The notes under the pieces were generated by a model. The model did not search any database. It worked only from the letters and a program-made list of their open reading frames with translations, and was not told the DNA's origin. From Asaia bogorensis (GTDB lineage Bacteria > Pseudomonadota > Alphaproteobacteria > Acetobacterales > Acetobacteraceae): 12,285 bases of DNA. The translations under genes were made by a program, and so were the position numbers. This document shows, in pieces, positions 6,254 through 12,285 of the stretch. The DNA lies in contig CAMCZJ010000078.1 of assembly GCA_945886995.1 (NCBI GenBank), positions 1 through 12,285 of the forward strand. The letters run 5' to 3'. The first letter of the stretch is position 1. The number at the start of each line of letters is the position of its first letter.

Positions 6254-7549
6254 TCACATGCCTTGTGTCGCGAGGCGCGCGCGCGAAAGTCGCGGTGAAG
6301 CCCCCTCGAAGATGAATGGATTGAGAAAGGCACGACCAGTAAGCACTGCCCGGTCAATCTTCGTCAGCGCGGCTTCCTCAGCGACCTCTGACCAAGCAGC
6401 GTGTAGCCGCTCAATCTGATCCGCAATCAGGTCTTCCGCTGCCCTGGTATCAAGCAAGAAATTCGGCGCAGCTGCCAAGCAGGTTGTGAGGCGACTCATG
6501 CGGTCGTCCCCCGTGATCAGCATGGCCTGAGAAGCCTCATTTCCTGTCCGATTTTGTGGACATAGGTCATAAGCTGGCGTTAGCGCGAGCTGCTTGCCAT
6601 CCCAAAAGGCAGCATGATTACGGGCATGGTCATCCGTATTGCCGCAGAGGATGTTGAAAGTCAGCCGCCCGAACAATTCGCGCAGCGTCTCTCTCGGCTG
6701 CGAGAAGCGGTGGCGAATTATCTCCGTCAGATCAGCGTAGCTCGCGTATCGAGCCATCATCTCGTCAAGGCCAAAAAGGGTCAGGGCGGATACCATGGCG
6801 CGGCGCTGCCATCCTGCCTCGGTGCGCACACGGTCAAAGCGCTCGACCAGCAAGACATCCTTGCCCGCTATATGGGCCAATTGCACCGGCGCCGCATCAA
6901 GCCCAAGCTTCGTGGCAAGCCGCATGGCAACATATTCGGATTTCACGACGTTATAGGTGTCTGTTGAGGACGAAAACTTGGCGATCAGTTTTCGGTCAGC
7001 ATCCTCGATCATCGCCTTTGGTCGCGCTCCGCCGATGGAACTGCCATGGAGCAGCGCCTGGTCCAACTCTGGCGTCAGGGGAATACCCCTCTCTATCTTC
7101 TCCGCCGCGCCGAGAAGCTCCTCAAGGCCTGCCGCCTGCGCTCCGCGCGGTTCGTATTCGGTGGACGAGGCTTGGAAATCCAGCGCCCCAATCCGATCCG
7201 AGCCGGACGCCAGTATGTAGGTCAGTTCATCGAGCGTACCGATATCGGTATCCCGGCCTGCGCGGCCGAAGAGATGATTGAGGATGACCCGGCGCCCCCA
7301 GGCATCCGGAGTACCATCCCGCAGGCACCCAGCCATGCTCAGCCCAGCCGCCGGGGAAATCAATCCGCGCTGCAGCGGCAGCTCTGGCTCAAAAATCGGG
7401 ATAGCCTCGGGGCGGTCGAGGTAACTCTGTCCATAATTGAAGCTGAGACGTTCGCCATGGCGCGAGATCCGGCCCGTCACGACAGGCTGTGTGGCGCCTG
7501 GTAGCCAGATCCAAACATAGGCTTCATCCTGGTGCGGCTTAGAAATCAT
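6254..7549 (-). CDS. hipA: HipA-family serine/threonine kinase toxin
   Basis: HipA kinases phosphorylate translation factors (GltX in E. coli) and cause growth arrest or persistence; the partner HipB binds and restrains them. The 431-residue protein has the N-terminal HipA subdomain followed by the kinase core: a Gly-rich loop GSSIGGARPKA (169-179) equivalent to the self-phosphorylated P-loop of E. coli HipA, a Lys in LIAKF (191) as ATP-binding candidate, the catalytic loop NTDDHARN (304-311) with Asp306 and Asn311, and a metal-binding AYDLCP (326-331) with Asp328. All key residues are present and the length is normal, so it is probably active. The ATG overlaps the end of the antitoxin gene by 11 bases, the usual hipBA coupling. 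The target in this organism is unknown. Confidence 0.92.
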   Translation of the reverse strand: MISKPHQDEAYVWIWLPGATQPVVTGRISRHGERLSFNYGQSYLDRPEAIPIFEPELPLQRGLISPAAGLSMAGCLRDGTPDAWGRRVILNHLFGRAGRDTDIGTLDELTYILASGSDRIGALDFQASSTEYEPRGAQAAGLEELLGAAEKIERGIPLTPELDQALLHGSSIGGARPKAMIEDADRKLIAKFSSSTDTYNVVKSEYVAMRLATKLGLDAAPVQLAHIAGKDVLLVERFDRVRTEAGWQRRAMVSALTLFGLDEMMARYASYADLTEIIRHRFSQPRETLRELFGRLTFNILCGNTDDHARNHAAFWDGKQLALTPAYDLCPQNRTGNEASQAMLITGDDRMSRLTTCLAAAPNFLLDTRAAEDLIADQIERLHAAWSEVAEEAALTKIDRAVLTGRAFLNPFIFEGASPRLSRARLATQGM

Positions 7550-7877
7550 CTTTCACCGCCTTTGGGCTCTGTCGCACCGATTTTGGTAGGAGCGTAAGCT
7601 TTTCGCGTGCCAAGCCCAAATGCTGGGTGAGGGTATCTGGCCCCGCATCAAATAGCCGGACGCCGACAATCGCGGCGACCTCGAAGGTCGCACCGATGGA
7701 GCAACCCATGTCGCCCCCTTCAATCCGATGTAAGAGGCCGCGCGATACCCCAGCGCGTTCTGCTAGCTCCGCGATGGTCATTTTTCGTTCAAGGCGGGCG
7801 CTGCGGATTGCGTGCCCGAGCAACTCGACGGCCTGCCGTCCGTAGCGTGAATAGGGGCGTGTGGCTGGTTTGCTCAT
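7539..7877 (-). CDS. hipB: HipB-like Xre-family antitoxin/repressor
   Basis: This small helix-turn-helix protein should neutralise the HipA kinase and repress its own operon. The 112-residue sequence has an Xre/Cro-type domain: LGHAIRSARLERKMTIAELA leads into RAGVSRGLLHRIEGG (41-55), with the recognition helix at about 45-54. The C-terminal tail (about 85-112) is basic and may contact the kinase. It is the first gene of the operon and overlaps hipA by 11 bases. No clear Shine-Dalgarno precedes the ATG at 7877. The upstream region carries a palindrome at 7909-7931 suited to autoregulation. Confidence 0.88.
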   Translation of the reverse strand: MSKPATRPYSRYGRQAVELLGHAIRSARLERKMTIAELAERAGVSRGLLHRIEGGDMGCSIGATFEVAAIVGVRLFDAGPDTLTQHLGLAREKLTLLPKSVRQSPKAVKDDF

Positions 7878-7899
7878 GCTGTATGTGTATCATGAATAG

Positions 7900-7937
7900 A
7901 TTATAGAAATCCATATGTACTATTTATGGATTGTCAA
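7900..7937 (-). promoter_or_regulatory. Candidate hipBA promoter elements
   Basis: On the minus strand TTGACA occupies 7937-7932 and TATAAT occupies 7905-7900. Both look like sigma-70 hexamers, but 26 bases separate them, too far for one normal promoter. Either TATAAT works with a poor -35 (CATAAA at 7928-7923, 17-base spacing) or TTGACA works with a poor -10 inside the palindrome. The region is clearly more AT-rich than the genes around it. Confidence 0.45.
7909..7931 (-). promoter_or_regulatory. Candidate HipB operator (perfect palindrome)
   Basis: ATCCATA (7909-7915) and TATGGAT (7925-7931) are exact inverted repeats with a 9-base spacer, 32-54 bases upstream of the hipB start. The CC...GG core recalls the E. 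coli hip operators (TATCC-N8-GGATA), though the spacing between the CC and GG pairs is different. It directly abuts a consensus-like TTGACA on the minus strand, so binding would block RNA polymerase. Confidence 0.6.
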
Positions 7938-8323
7938 AACAGTCTCCGAGTACCTAAAAGAGCAAGGATTATCATGGAGCGTGGACGAATTACCCCCCCA
8001 TGACCGTGCGCGGGTGAGCCGGACTGCCTTGGAGCCCGGACCTTGCCAACAGCTGCCCAAACTTCCTTTCCCCCTGTTTCTTGGGCATCGTCACTTGGCT
8101 ATGCTGATCTTCACTAGGCATTCAATAGCAAATCAAGCTGGTTTCGTGTCCCCGCATCAACTTTCACCGAACTCAACAAATCAACACCTAAGCCATTAAA
8201 ATCAGGGCCTTTTTGCTGCGCGCTCCCCGCCAGCCGCAGCATCATCGGTCATTCCAAAACCAGTCCCAACAGAATTGTCGCATAGTAATTCCGCCTCCTG
8301 GGCTTTCGGCCTAGACTAGCGGC
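7938..8323. other. Gene-poor stretch between hipB and pdxA
   Basis: About 390 bases without a gene I can support. A plus-strand frame from 7915 to 8199 is open for 94 codons, but its ATG lies inside the hip palindrome, it has no ribosome-binding site, and its middle and end look non-protein-like and match no family known to me. No tRNA-like or riboswitch-like fold was recognised, and the promoter of pdxA could not be placed with confidence. Confidence 0.45.
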
Positions 8324-9295
8324 ATGAAACCTTTGATTCTTACAATGGGCGAACCCGCCGGCATTGGTGCCGAGATCACCGCCGGTGCTTGGCGCCAGCT
8401 TCGCGTGACAGGGCCTTGCTTCGCTCTCATTGATGATGCTGGGCGTGATTTTGGTGTGCCCGTCGCCCGGATCACGGCGCTGGAGGATGCCTGCGCAGTC
8501 TTCCCTGAGGCGCTCCCAATACTGGATCGTCCTCTTGGGGCTCCCCTGGTGCCCGGCAAGCCCAATCCTGCACATGCGCGCAACGTGATCGCTGCGATTG
8601 AGGAGGCGGTCGCGCTCGCTAAATCCGGACATGCGGCTGGCGTGGTGACCAACCCGATTCAGAAGGCCAGCTTGACCGCAGCAGGTTTCCCCCATCCCGG
8701 CCATACCGAGTTTCTTGGCGAGCTAGCCGGTACCGGCGGGCCCCCGGTGATGATGCTCGCTTGCCCTGAACTGCGCGTCGTGCCGGTAACAGTGCATGAG
8801 GCTCTGGCGAAGGCGATTTCTCGGTTGACGCCCGACTTGATCATTGAAACCTCACGCCTTGTTCATGCGGCGTTGATGCGTGATTTTGGGATAGCCGCGC
8901 CGCGCCTGGCTATTGCGGGCCTAAATCCCCATGCGGGTGAAGCAGGCACCATGGGGCGAGAGGAAATTGACATCATCGCCCCGGCCATTGCGAAGTTGTG
9001 CGCTGAAGGCATTGATGCGCGCGGCCCGATGCCGCCCGACACGATGTTTACCGCCCTGGCGCGCCCTGGCTATGACGTGGCGATTTGCCTCTATCATGAT
9101 CAGGCGCTGATTCCGATCAAAACCATTGATATGTCCGGCGGCGTTAACGTGACGCTCGGGCTTTCCATCATTCGCACCAGCCCCGATCATGGTACGGCGC
9201 TGGATATTGCGGGCAAGGGTTTGGCCGATCCTGCTTCCCTGATCGCGGCAATCAAAATGGCGGGTGAACTTGCCCAGAAAAGGGGTTTGGCGTGA
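8324..9295 (+). CDS. pdxA: 4-hydroxythreonine-4-phosphate dehydrogenase (PdxA)
   Basis: PdxA oxidises 4-phosphohydroxy-L-threonine with NAD; the product decarboxylates to 3-amino-1-hydroxyacetone 1-phosphate, the PdxJ substrate in vitamin B6 synthesis. The 323-residue protein has the N-terminal MGEPAGIGAE (8-17), TNPIQKASL (109-117), PHPGHTEFL (123-131), the metal-binding His158 in TVHEA, His203 in GLNPHAGEAG (199-208) and His258 in YHDQALIP (257-264), and the C-terminal RTSPDHGTALDIAG (284-297). Length is normal. The ATG at 8324 fits the usual start of the family, but no Shine-Dalgarno is obvious in front of it. Its stop overlaps pdxJ by four bases. PdxA paralogs exist in other catabolic pathways, but coupling to pdxJ argues for the biosynthetic enzyme. 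Confidence 0.95.
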   Translation: MKPLILTMGEPAGIGAEITAGAWRQLRVTGPCFALIDDAGRDFGVPVARITALEDACAVFPEALPILDRPLGAPLVPGKPNPAHARNVIAAIEEAVALAKSGHAAGVVTNPIQKASLTAAGFPHPGHTEFLGELAGTGGPPVMMLACPELRVVPVTVHEALAKAISRLTPDLIIETSRLVHAALMRDFGIAAPRLAIAGLNPHAGEAGTMGREEIDIIAPAIAKLCAEGIDARGPMPPDTMFTALARPGYDVAICLYHDQALIPIKTIDMSGGVNVTLGLSIIRTSPDHGTALDIAGKGLADPASLIAAIKMAGELAQKRGLA

Positions 9296-10023
9296 AGCAT
9301 CTCGATCTTTCGGTGAATGTTGATCATGTGGCGACGCTCCGGAATGCGCGTGGCGGTGTGCATCCCTGCCCGGTGGAGGCTTCTCGGCTTGCGGTAGAAG
9401 CCGGCGCTGATGGCATTACCGTGCATCTTCGCGAAGATCGCCGCCACATCAAGGACCGCGATGTGGAAAGGATCCGCGCCGAGATCTCCGCTCCGTTGAA
9501 TTTTGAGATGGCGGCGACCGAGGAAATGGTCGCCTTCGCCGAACGCATTCGCCCGCCCAATTGCTGCATTGTACCGGAAAAGCGCGCAGAGCTGACCACG
9601 GAGGGTGGTTTGGATGTGCTGCGCGCCGCGCCGTTTTTACGAGAGGCTGTGGCGCGGTTGCGCGCGGCCAATGTGCGCGTTTCGATTTTCATTGAAGCCG
9701 ATGCGGCGCAGATTGAGGCGGCGGCAGCGATTGGCGCCTTGGCGATTGAACTGCACACAGGCACTTATGCTGAAGGGCCGGTTGCGGATCGGCCCGCGCA
9801 ACTGGTGCGCTTGCAAGCTGGCGTTGCGGCGGCGCGGCGCGCGGGTTTGCTGTGCCATGCAGGGCACGGGCTGACTTATGAAACCGTGACCGATATCGCC
9901 CGCATGGAGGAGGTGACGGAAATCTCCATCGGGCATTTCCTGATTTCACAGAGCGTCTTTGAAGGGCTGCCCGCGGTGGTGCGGCACTTCAAGACGCTCA
10001 TCGCTGCCGCGCGCGGCGCATGA
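9292..10023 (+). CDS. pdxJ: Pyridoxine 5'-phosphate synthase (PdxJ)
   Basis: PdxJ condenses 3-amino-1-hydroxyacetone 1-phosphate with 1-deoxy-D-xylulose 5-phosphate to give pyridoxine 5'-phosphate, in the cytoplasm. The 243-residue TIM-barrel protein keeps the motifs NVDHVATLRNARGG (9-22), ITVHLREDRRHI (42-53) with His45, Glu72 in NFEMA, CCIVPEKR (91-98), TTEGGLDV (102-109), IELHTGTYA (152-160) and HAGHGLTYE (189-197). These positions agree with the E. coli numbering of active-site residues as I recall it. The start is GTG at 9292, overlapping the pdxA stop (GTGA), with AAAGGGG about seven bases upstream. The overlap means the two consecutive enzymes are co-translated. Confidence 0.95.
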   Translation: MKHLDLSVNVDHVATLRNARGGVHPCPVEASRLAVEAGADGITVHLREDRRHIKDRDVERIRAEISAPLNFEMAATEEMVAFAERIRPPNCCIVPEKRAELTTEGGLDVLRAAPFLREAVARLRAANVRVSIFIEADAAQIEAAAAIGALAIELHTGTYAEGPVADRPAQLVRLQAGVAAARRAGLLCHAGHGLTYETVTDIARMEEVTEISIGHFLISQSVFEGLPAVVRHFKTLIAAARGA

Positions 10024-10033
10024 GGAGGGATTG

Positions 10034-10834
10034 ATGCCGACATTGACCGTTGATGGCTATCCGATTGCCTATGCCGAAGCCGGCAGTGGCGTGCCTGTGG
10101 TGATGGTGCATGGCACTTTGGGGGATCAGCGTTCCTTCGCGGGGCAGATGGAAGCTCTTGGCGCGCAATATCACGCCGTGGCGATTAGTCTGAGTCATTG
10201 CTGGCCGGATAAGTGGCGCGAAGATGGTGATTTCACCATTGCGCGCCATACGGCGGATGTCGCGGGCTTCATCCGCGGGCTTGGCAAGGGCCGCGTGCAT
10301 TTGATTGGCCATTCGCGCGGTGGGCATATCGCCTTTCGCGTGGCGCAGCACCATCCGGAATTATTGGAATCGGTTGTATTGCTGGAGCCAGGTGGCGAAT
10401 TGGATGAAAGTCTGGGCGGTGCGCCGCCCGCAGGTAATCAGGCATCCGCATTTGCGCGCGGCGCAGCGTTGATTGCCGAGGGTAAGATCGAGGAAGGCTT
10501 GACCGTTGTCGCCGAACATACGGGCGGACCGGGCGCTTGGGCGAAGCGTTCGGAAGGGCGCAAGGTGGTCAATCGCGACAATGCGACAACCTTGCTTGGG
10601 CAGATCAAGGAACAGCGGAAGCCCTATGCGCGGGCGGAGGCGGCGGGGATTATGACGCGCACGCTTTTGGTGGGTGGCGATCAATCTCAGCCGCAATTCG
10701 GGCGGATCCTGGACGCCTTGGAAGGCGTGATGCCGAATGCACAGCGTGTCACGATTCCTCGGGCTGCGCATAGCGTGCAGGCGGATAACCCGGCGGATTT
10801 CAACGCGGCGGTGCTTGCGTTTTTAGCGAGTTAA
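10034..10834 (+). CDS. Alpha/beta-fold hydrolase
   Basis: The 266-residue protein has a standard alpha/beta-hydrolase layout: an oxyanion-hole HGTLGD at 26-31, the nucleophile elbow GHSRGG (92-97) with Ser94, a plausible acid at Glu118 (LEPGG) or Asp216 (GGDQS), and the catalytic His246 (AAHSVQAD) near the C-terminus. No signal peptide is seen, so it should be cytoplasmic. The ATG at 10034 is preceded by GAGGAGGGA three bases away and lies 10 bases after the pdxJ stop; a longer frame from a TTG at 9959 would overlap pdxJ and lacks conservation. It is co-transcribed with pdxA-pdxJ by position, yet no B6 step is known to require it. The substrate cannot be told; esterase, lactonase or C-C bond hydrolase are all open. 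Confidence 0.85.
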   Translation: MPTLTVDGYPIAYAEAGSGVPVVMVHGTLGDQRSFAGQMEALGAQYHAVAISLSHCWPDKWREDGDFTIARHTADVAGFIRGLGKGRVHLIGHSRGGHIAFRVAQHHPELLESVVLLEPGGELDESLGGAPPAGNQASAFARGAALIAEGKIEEGLTVVAEHTGGPGAWAKRSEGRKVVNRDNATTLLGQIKEQRKPYARAEAAGIMTRTLLVGGDQSQPQFGRILDALEGVMPNAQRVTIPRAAHSVQADNPADFNAAVLAFLAS

Positions 10835-10900
10835 AGCGTCTTTAGGCCAAGACGAATCACTTGGCGTCGCTGGACATGCGGCCAGACTAAGATTTAGTAC

Positions 10901-10930
10901 GTGTCCGGTGAACCACTGTGAACCGGACAC
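10901..10930. terminator. Perfect inverted repeat between convergent genes, possible bidirectional terminator
   Basis: GTGTCCGGT (10901-10909) pairs exactly with ACCGGACAC (10922-10930) around a 12-base loop. It lies 66 bases after the hydrolase stop and 13 bases after the stop of the convergent basic-protein gene, where a shared terminator is expected. Neither side has a T run, so it is not a canonical intrinsic terminator. GTGAACC occurs twice in direct orientation in the repeat region. Because TGTCCGG is also the tip of the IS ends in this window, an IS scar is an alternative. Confidence 0.45.
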
Positions 10931-10943
10931 ATACCAGTATCTA

Positions 10944-11456
10944 TCACCCGTCGCGCCGTGCCTGAGCGCGCTTGTTCTCCGCGGAAACGCTGCCAATCCG
11001 CGCGCCATGCACGTGCTTGGCACCCTTCGCATTCGTCTTGCTCCGCATCCCATCGCTTGCGCCAAAGCCGGCGGCAGGATGCTGGGCGCGTTGCGCCTGG
11101 CGGCGGGCGAGCGCGGCTTTGAGTGCTGCGCGGTGCTCGGCGCGGCGGTGCTCATGCGTCAGCTCCTCGAAGCGGTTATTCACGCGCTTCAGCGCCGCAG
11201 CATAGACCTGCTTGCGGCGTGCCGCCTTGCCGGCTTCGGCTGTCGCCGCCGCCCGGGCATCGCCCTTGCCGCGCTTGGCGCGCTTACCCTCGCGGATCAG
11301 GTCCCGAAGCTTCGCGTGCTCCGTGCGTAGCCGGGTAGCCAGCGTGCGGAGTTCCTCCGGCGGCATTGCGGCGATGGCCGGCTGGTGGCTCGGCGCGATC
11401 AGGGTGAAGGCGTCGTGGCCGAGTAATTCGCGTTCTTCGCGCTGCGAGGTTGCCAT
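10944..11456 (-). CDS. Small highly basic protein of unknown function
   Basis: The 170-residue protein is not one I can assign. Residues 1-50 are the ordered-looking part (GHDAFTLIAPSHQPAI, then MPPEELRTLATRLRTEHAKLRDLI), probably helical. Residues about 55-125 are rich in Arg, Lys and Ala with helical, possibly coiled-coil character (KRAKRGKGDARAA; QVYAAALKRVNNRFEEL). The tail 126-170 is Gly/Ala/Lys-rich and probably disordered. There are no membrane segments and no signal peptide. The charge suggests nucleic-acid binding, as in histone-like or ribosome-associated small proteins, but this is inference. The ATG at 11456 has AAGGAT eight bases upstream and is preferred to the in-frame start at 11483. 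It lies 106 bases downstream of the ketopantoate reductase-family gene on the same strand. Confidence 0.7.
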   Translation of the reverse strand: MATSQREERELLGHDAFTLIAPSHQPAIAAMPPEELRTLATRLRTEHAKLRDLIREGKRAKRGKGDARAAATAEAGKAARRKQVYAAALKRVNNRFEELTHEHRRAEHRAALKAALARRQAQRAQHPAAGFGASDGMRSKTNAKGAKHVHGARIGSVSAENKRAQARRDG

Positions 11457-11507
11457 GGCGTTTGATCCTTTTTGTTGTTGCAAAACTCTTTGCTAACGGG
11501 GTGTCCC

Positions 11508-11526
11508 GGTCCGTGCATGGCGGACC
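11508..11526 (-). terminator. Short hairpin downstream of the reductase gene
   Basis: GGTCCG (11508-11513) and CGGACC (11521-11526) are perfect inverted repeats with a 7-base loop. The hairpin lies about 37 bases beyond the reductase stop and 52 bases before the next start on the minus strand. It has no T run after it, so it may end the reductase transcript weakly or merely stabilise the 3' end. Confidence 0.3.
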
Positions 11527-11562
11527 CGTCCCGAAGCTGTGCCCAGCGTGCCGGAGGCTGCA

Positions 11563-12285
11563 TTACCGATAAAGCCCTGCCGCCCGCGCTGCCTGGGTTG
11601 CCAGCGCCACCATCAGCGCGAAATTCGGCATCGGCACGCCCAAATCCCGCCCCAACTGCAAGGGCGCGGTGAACAGCGCGTCAATTTCCATCGGCCTGCC
11701 TAGTTCCAGATCCTGCAGGATGGATGGCTTATGCGCGGTTTCGGCAAAGCGGCGCATCCGCACCTCACCGGGCACTTTCAGATCATGCCCAAGGGCGCGG
11801 GCCAGCGCCGTCCCCTCATCGGAAATCCTTGCGCCGGCTTCGAAAATCGCCGGGTCTGCCAGCGTTGCCTTCATATCCTGGCGCGAGAGCAGGCAAAGCG
11901 GTCCCACCACCATATTGCCGAGCAGCTTGCCCCAGATGCGATGGCGGATAATCGGAACCGCCTCGGTCGGCATGCCGCCCGCGGTCAATAGTGCCGCCAG
12001 CGCTTGGGCGCGGGGGGAAACCACGCCCCCCGGCTCCCCCAGAAAAAGCTTTAGGTCAGCGTGTTCAGAGATAACGATGCCAGGTGCCGCCACCGCACTC
12101 GCGGCATAGATCACGCCACCGATGGTGCGCTCAAGGCCAATGGCGCGGCGCAGCGCATCATGGGGGTCCAGCACTGCCAGGCGCTTGCCTTCCAGGGCGC
12201 CGCCAATGCCATCGAAATACCACCAGGGAATGCCATTCATGATGAAGGCAACGGGCGTATCGGGGCCAAGCAAAGGCGCGATCCC
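11563..12285 (-). CDS. 2-dehydropantoate 2-reductase family protein, 5' end outside the window
   Basis: Ketopantoate reductases use NADPH to make pantoate for coenzyme A synthesis. The frame is open to the right edge, so the N-terminal Rossmann domain with its GxGxxG motif is missing from view and only about 240 residues are visible. What is seen fits the family: the NGIPWWY motif (start of the linker after the cofactor domain), then the C-terminal helical domain with RIWGKLLGNMVVGPLCLLS (catalytic Lys and the following Asn), and GRPMEIDALF with the conserved Glu near the end. The TTG at 12273 is not the start, since conserved-looking sequence continues upstream. Family members include paralogs acting on other 2-oxo acids, so panE identity is not certain. 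Confidence 0.85.
   Translation of the reverse strand, partial: GIAPLLGPDTPVAFIMNGIPWWYFDGIGGALEGKRLAVLDPHDALRRAIGLERTIGGVIYAASAVAAPGIVISEHADLKLFLGEPGGVVSPRAQALAALLTAGGMPTEAVPIIRHRIWGKLLGNMVVGPLCLLSRQDMKATLADPAIFEAGARISDEGTALARALGHDLKVPGEVRMRRFAETAHKPSILQDLELGRPMEIDALFTAPLQLGRDLGVPMPNFALMVALATQAARAAGLYR

Noticed and set aside
7915..8199. 94-codon plus-strand frame divergent from hipB
   Set aside because: The start lies within the hip palindrome, there is no ribosome-binding site, and the protein has no recognisable family or regular structure.
9959..10033. Earlier TTG start for the alpha/beta hydrolase
   Set aside because: It would overlap pdxJ by 65 bases, while the ATG at 10034 has a nearly ideal Shine-Dalgarno and begins just before the conserved fold.
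10944..11483. Overlapping plus-strand frames opposite the basic protein and reductase genes
   Set aside because: These are low-complexity Ala/Arg/Pro-rich shadows typical of GC-rich DNA, without start signals.
1..12285. CRISPR arrays, tRNA or rRNA genes, riboswitches
   Set aside because: Nothing with regular spaced repeats, a cloverleaf-like fold or rRNA-like sequence was recognised on either strand.

Overview
The window looks like a stretch of alphaproteobacterial chromosome, possibly Acetobacteraceae or another Rhodospirillales lineage. This rests on protein style (a Tat-like signal on the TRAP binding protein, PdxA/PdxJ sequence type, an alanine- and arginine-rich small protein) and on high GC in the housekeeping part. 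No rRNA or tRNA is present, so the placement is an inference. Every gene call was made by reading; no database search was run.

Left block (1-1949) is an accessory scar. It holds a left-end sequence of an IS3-type insertion sequence (88-154), a complete class II Fic protein gene (286-1410), the frameshifted 3' end of an IS3-family transposase (1519-1821), and two tandem copies of the matching 49-bp IS right end (1844-1892 and 1901-1949). The terminal 12 bp at 88 and 1892 are perfect inverted repeats, so fic lies between the two ends of a broken IS.

Catabolic block (2014-5820): a minus-strand quinate/shikimate dehydrogenase-like gene faces away from a complete tripartite TRAP transporter operon (binding protein, small and large membrane subunits, joined by 1-4 base overlaps). 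Together they suggest uptake and first oxidation of a hydroaromatic or similar organic acid, with the substrate inferred only from adjacency. A second, 288-bp, transposase-less copy of the same IS ends (5876-6163) follows at once, so the catabolic block is bracketed by related IS relics.

Next is a hipBA-type toxin-antitoxin pair on the minus strand (6254-7877), with a perfect palindrome in its promoter region as candidate HipB operator, then about 390 bases with no supported gene.

Housekeeping block (8324-12285): pdxA and pdxJ overlap by four bases and catalyse consecutive steps of deoxyxylulose-dependent vitamin B6 synthesis. A predicted alpha/beta hydrolase follows 10 bases later in the same operon. 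Convergent to it are a gene for a small, very basic protein of unknown function and a ketopantoate reductase-family gene that runs off the right edge. A perfect 9-bp inverted repeat sits between the convergent units and may act as a bidirectional terminator.

Nothing here is clearly a new kind of system. The most unusual features are the fic gene enclosed by IS ends and the three shared IS right ends spread around the catabolic module.
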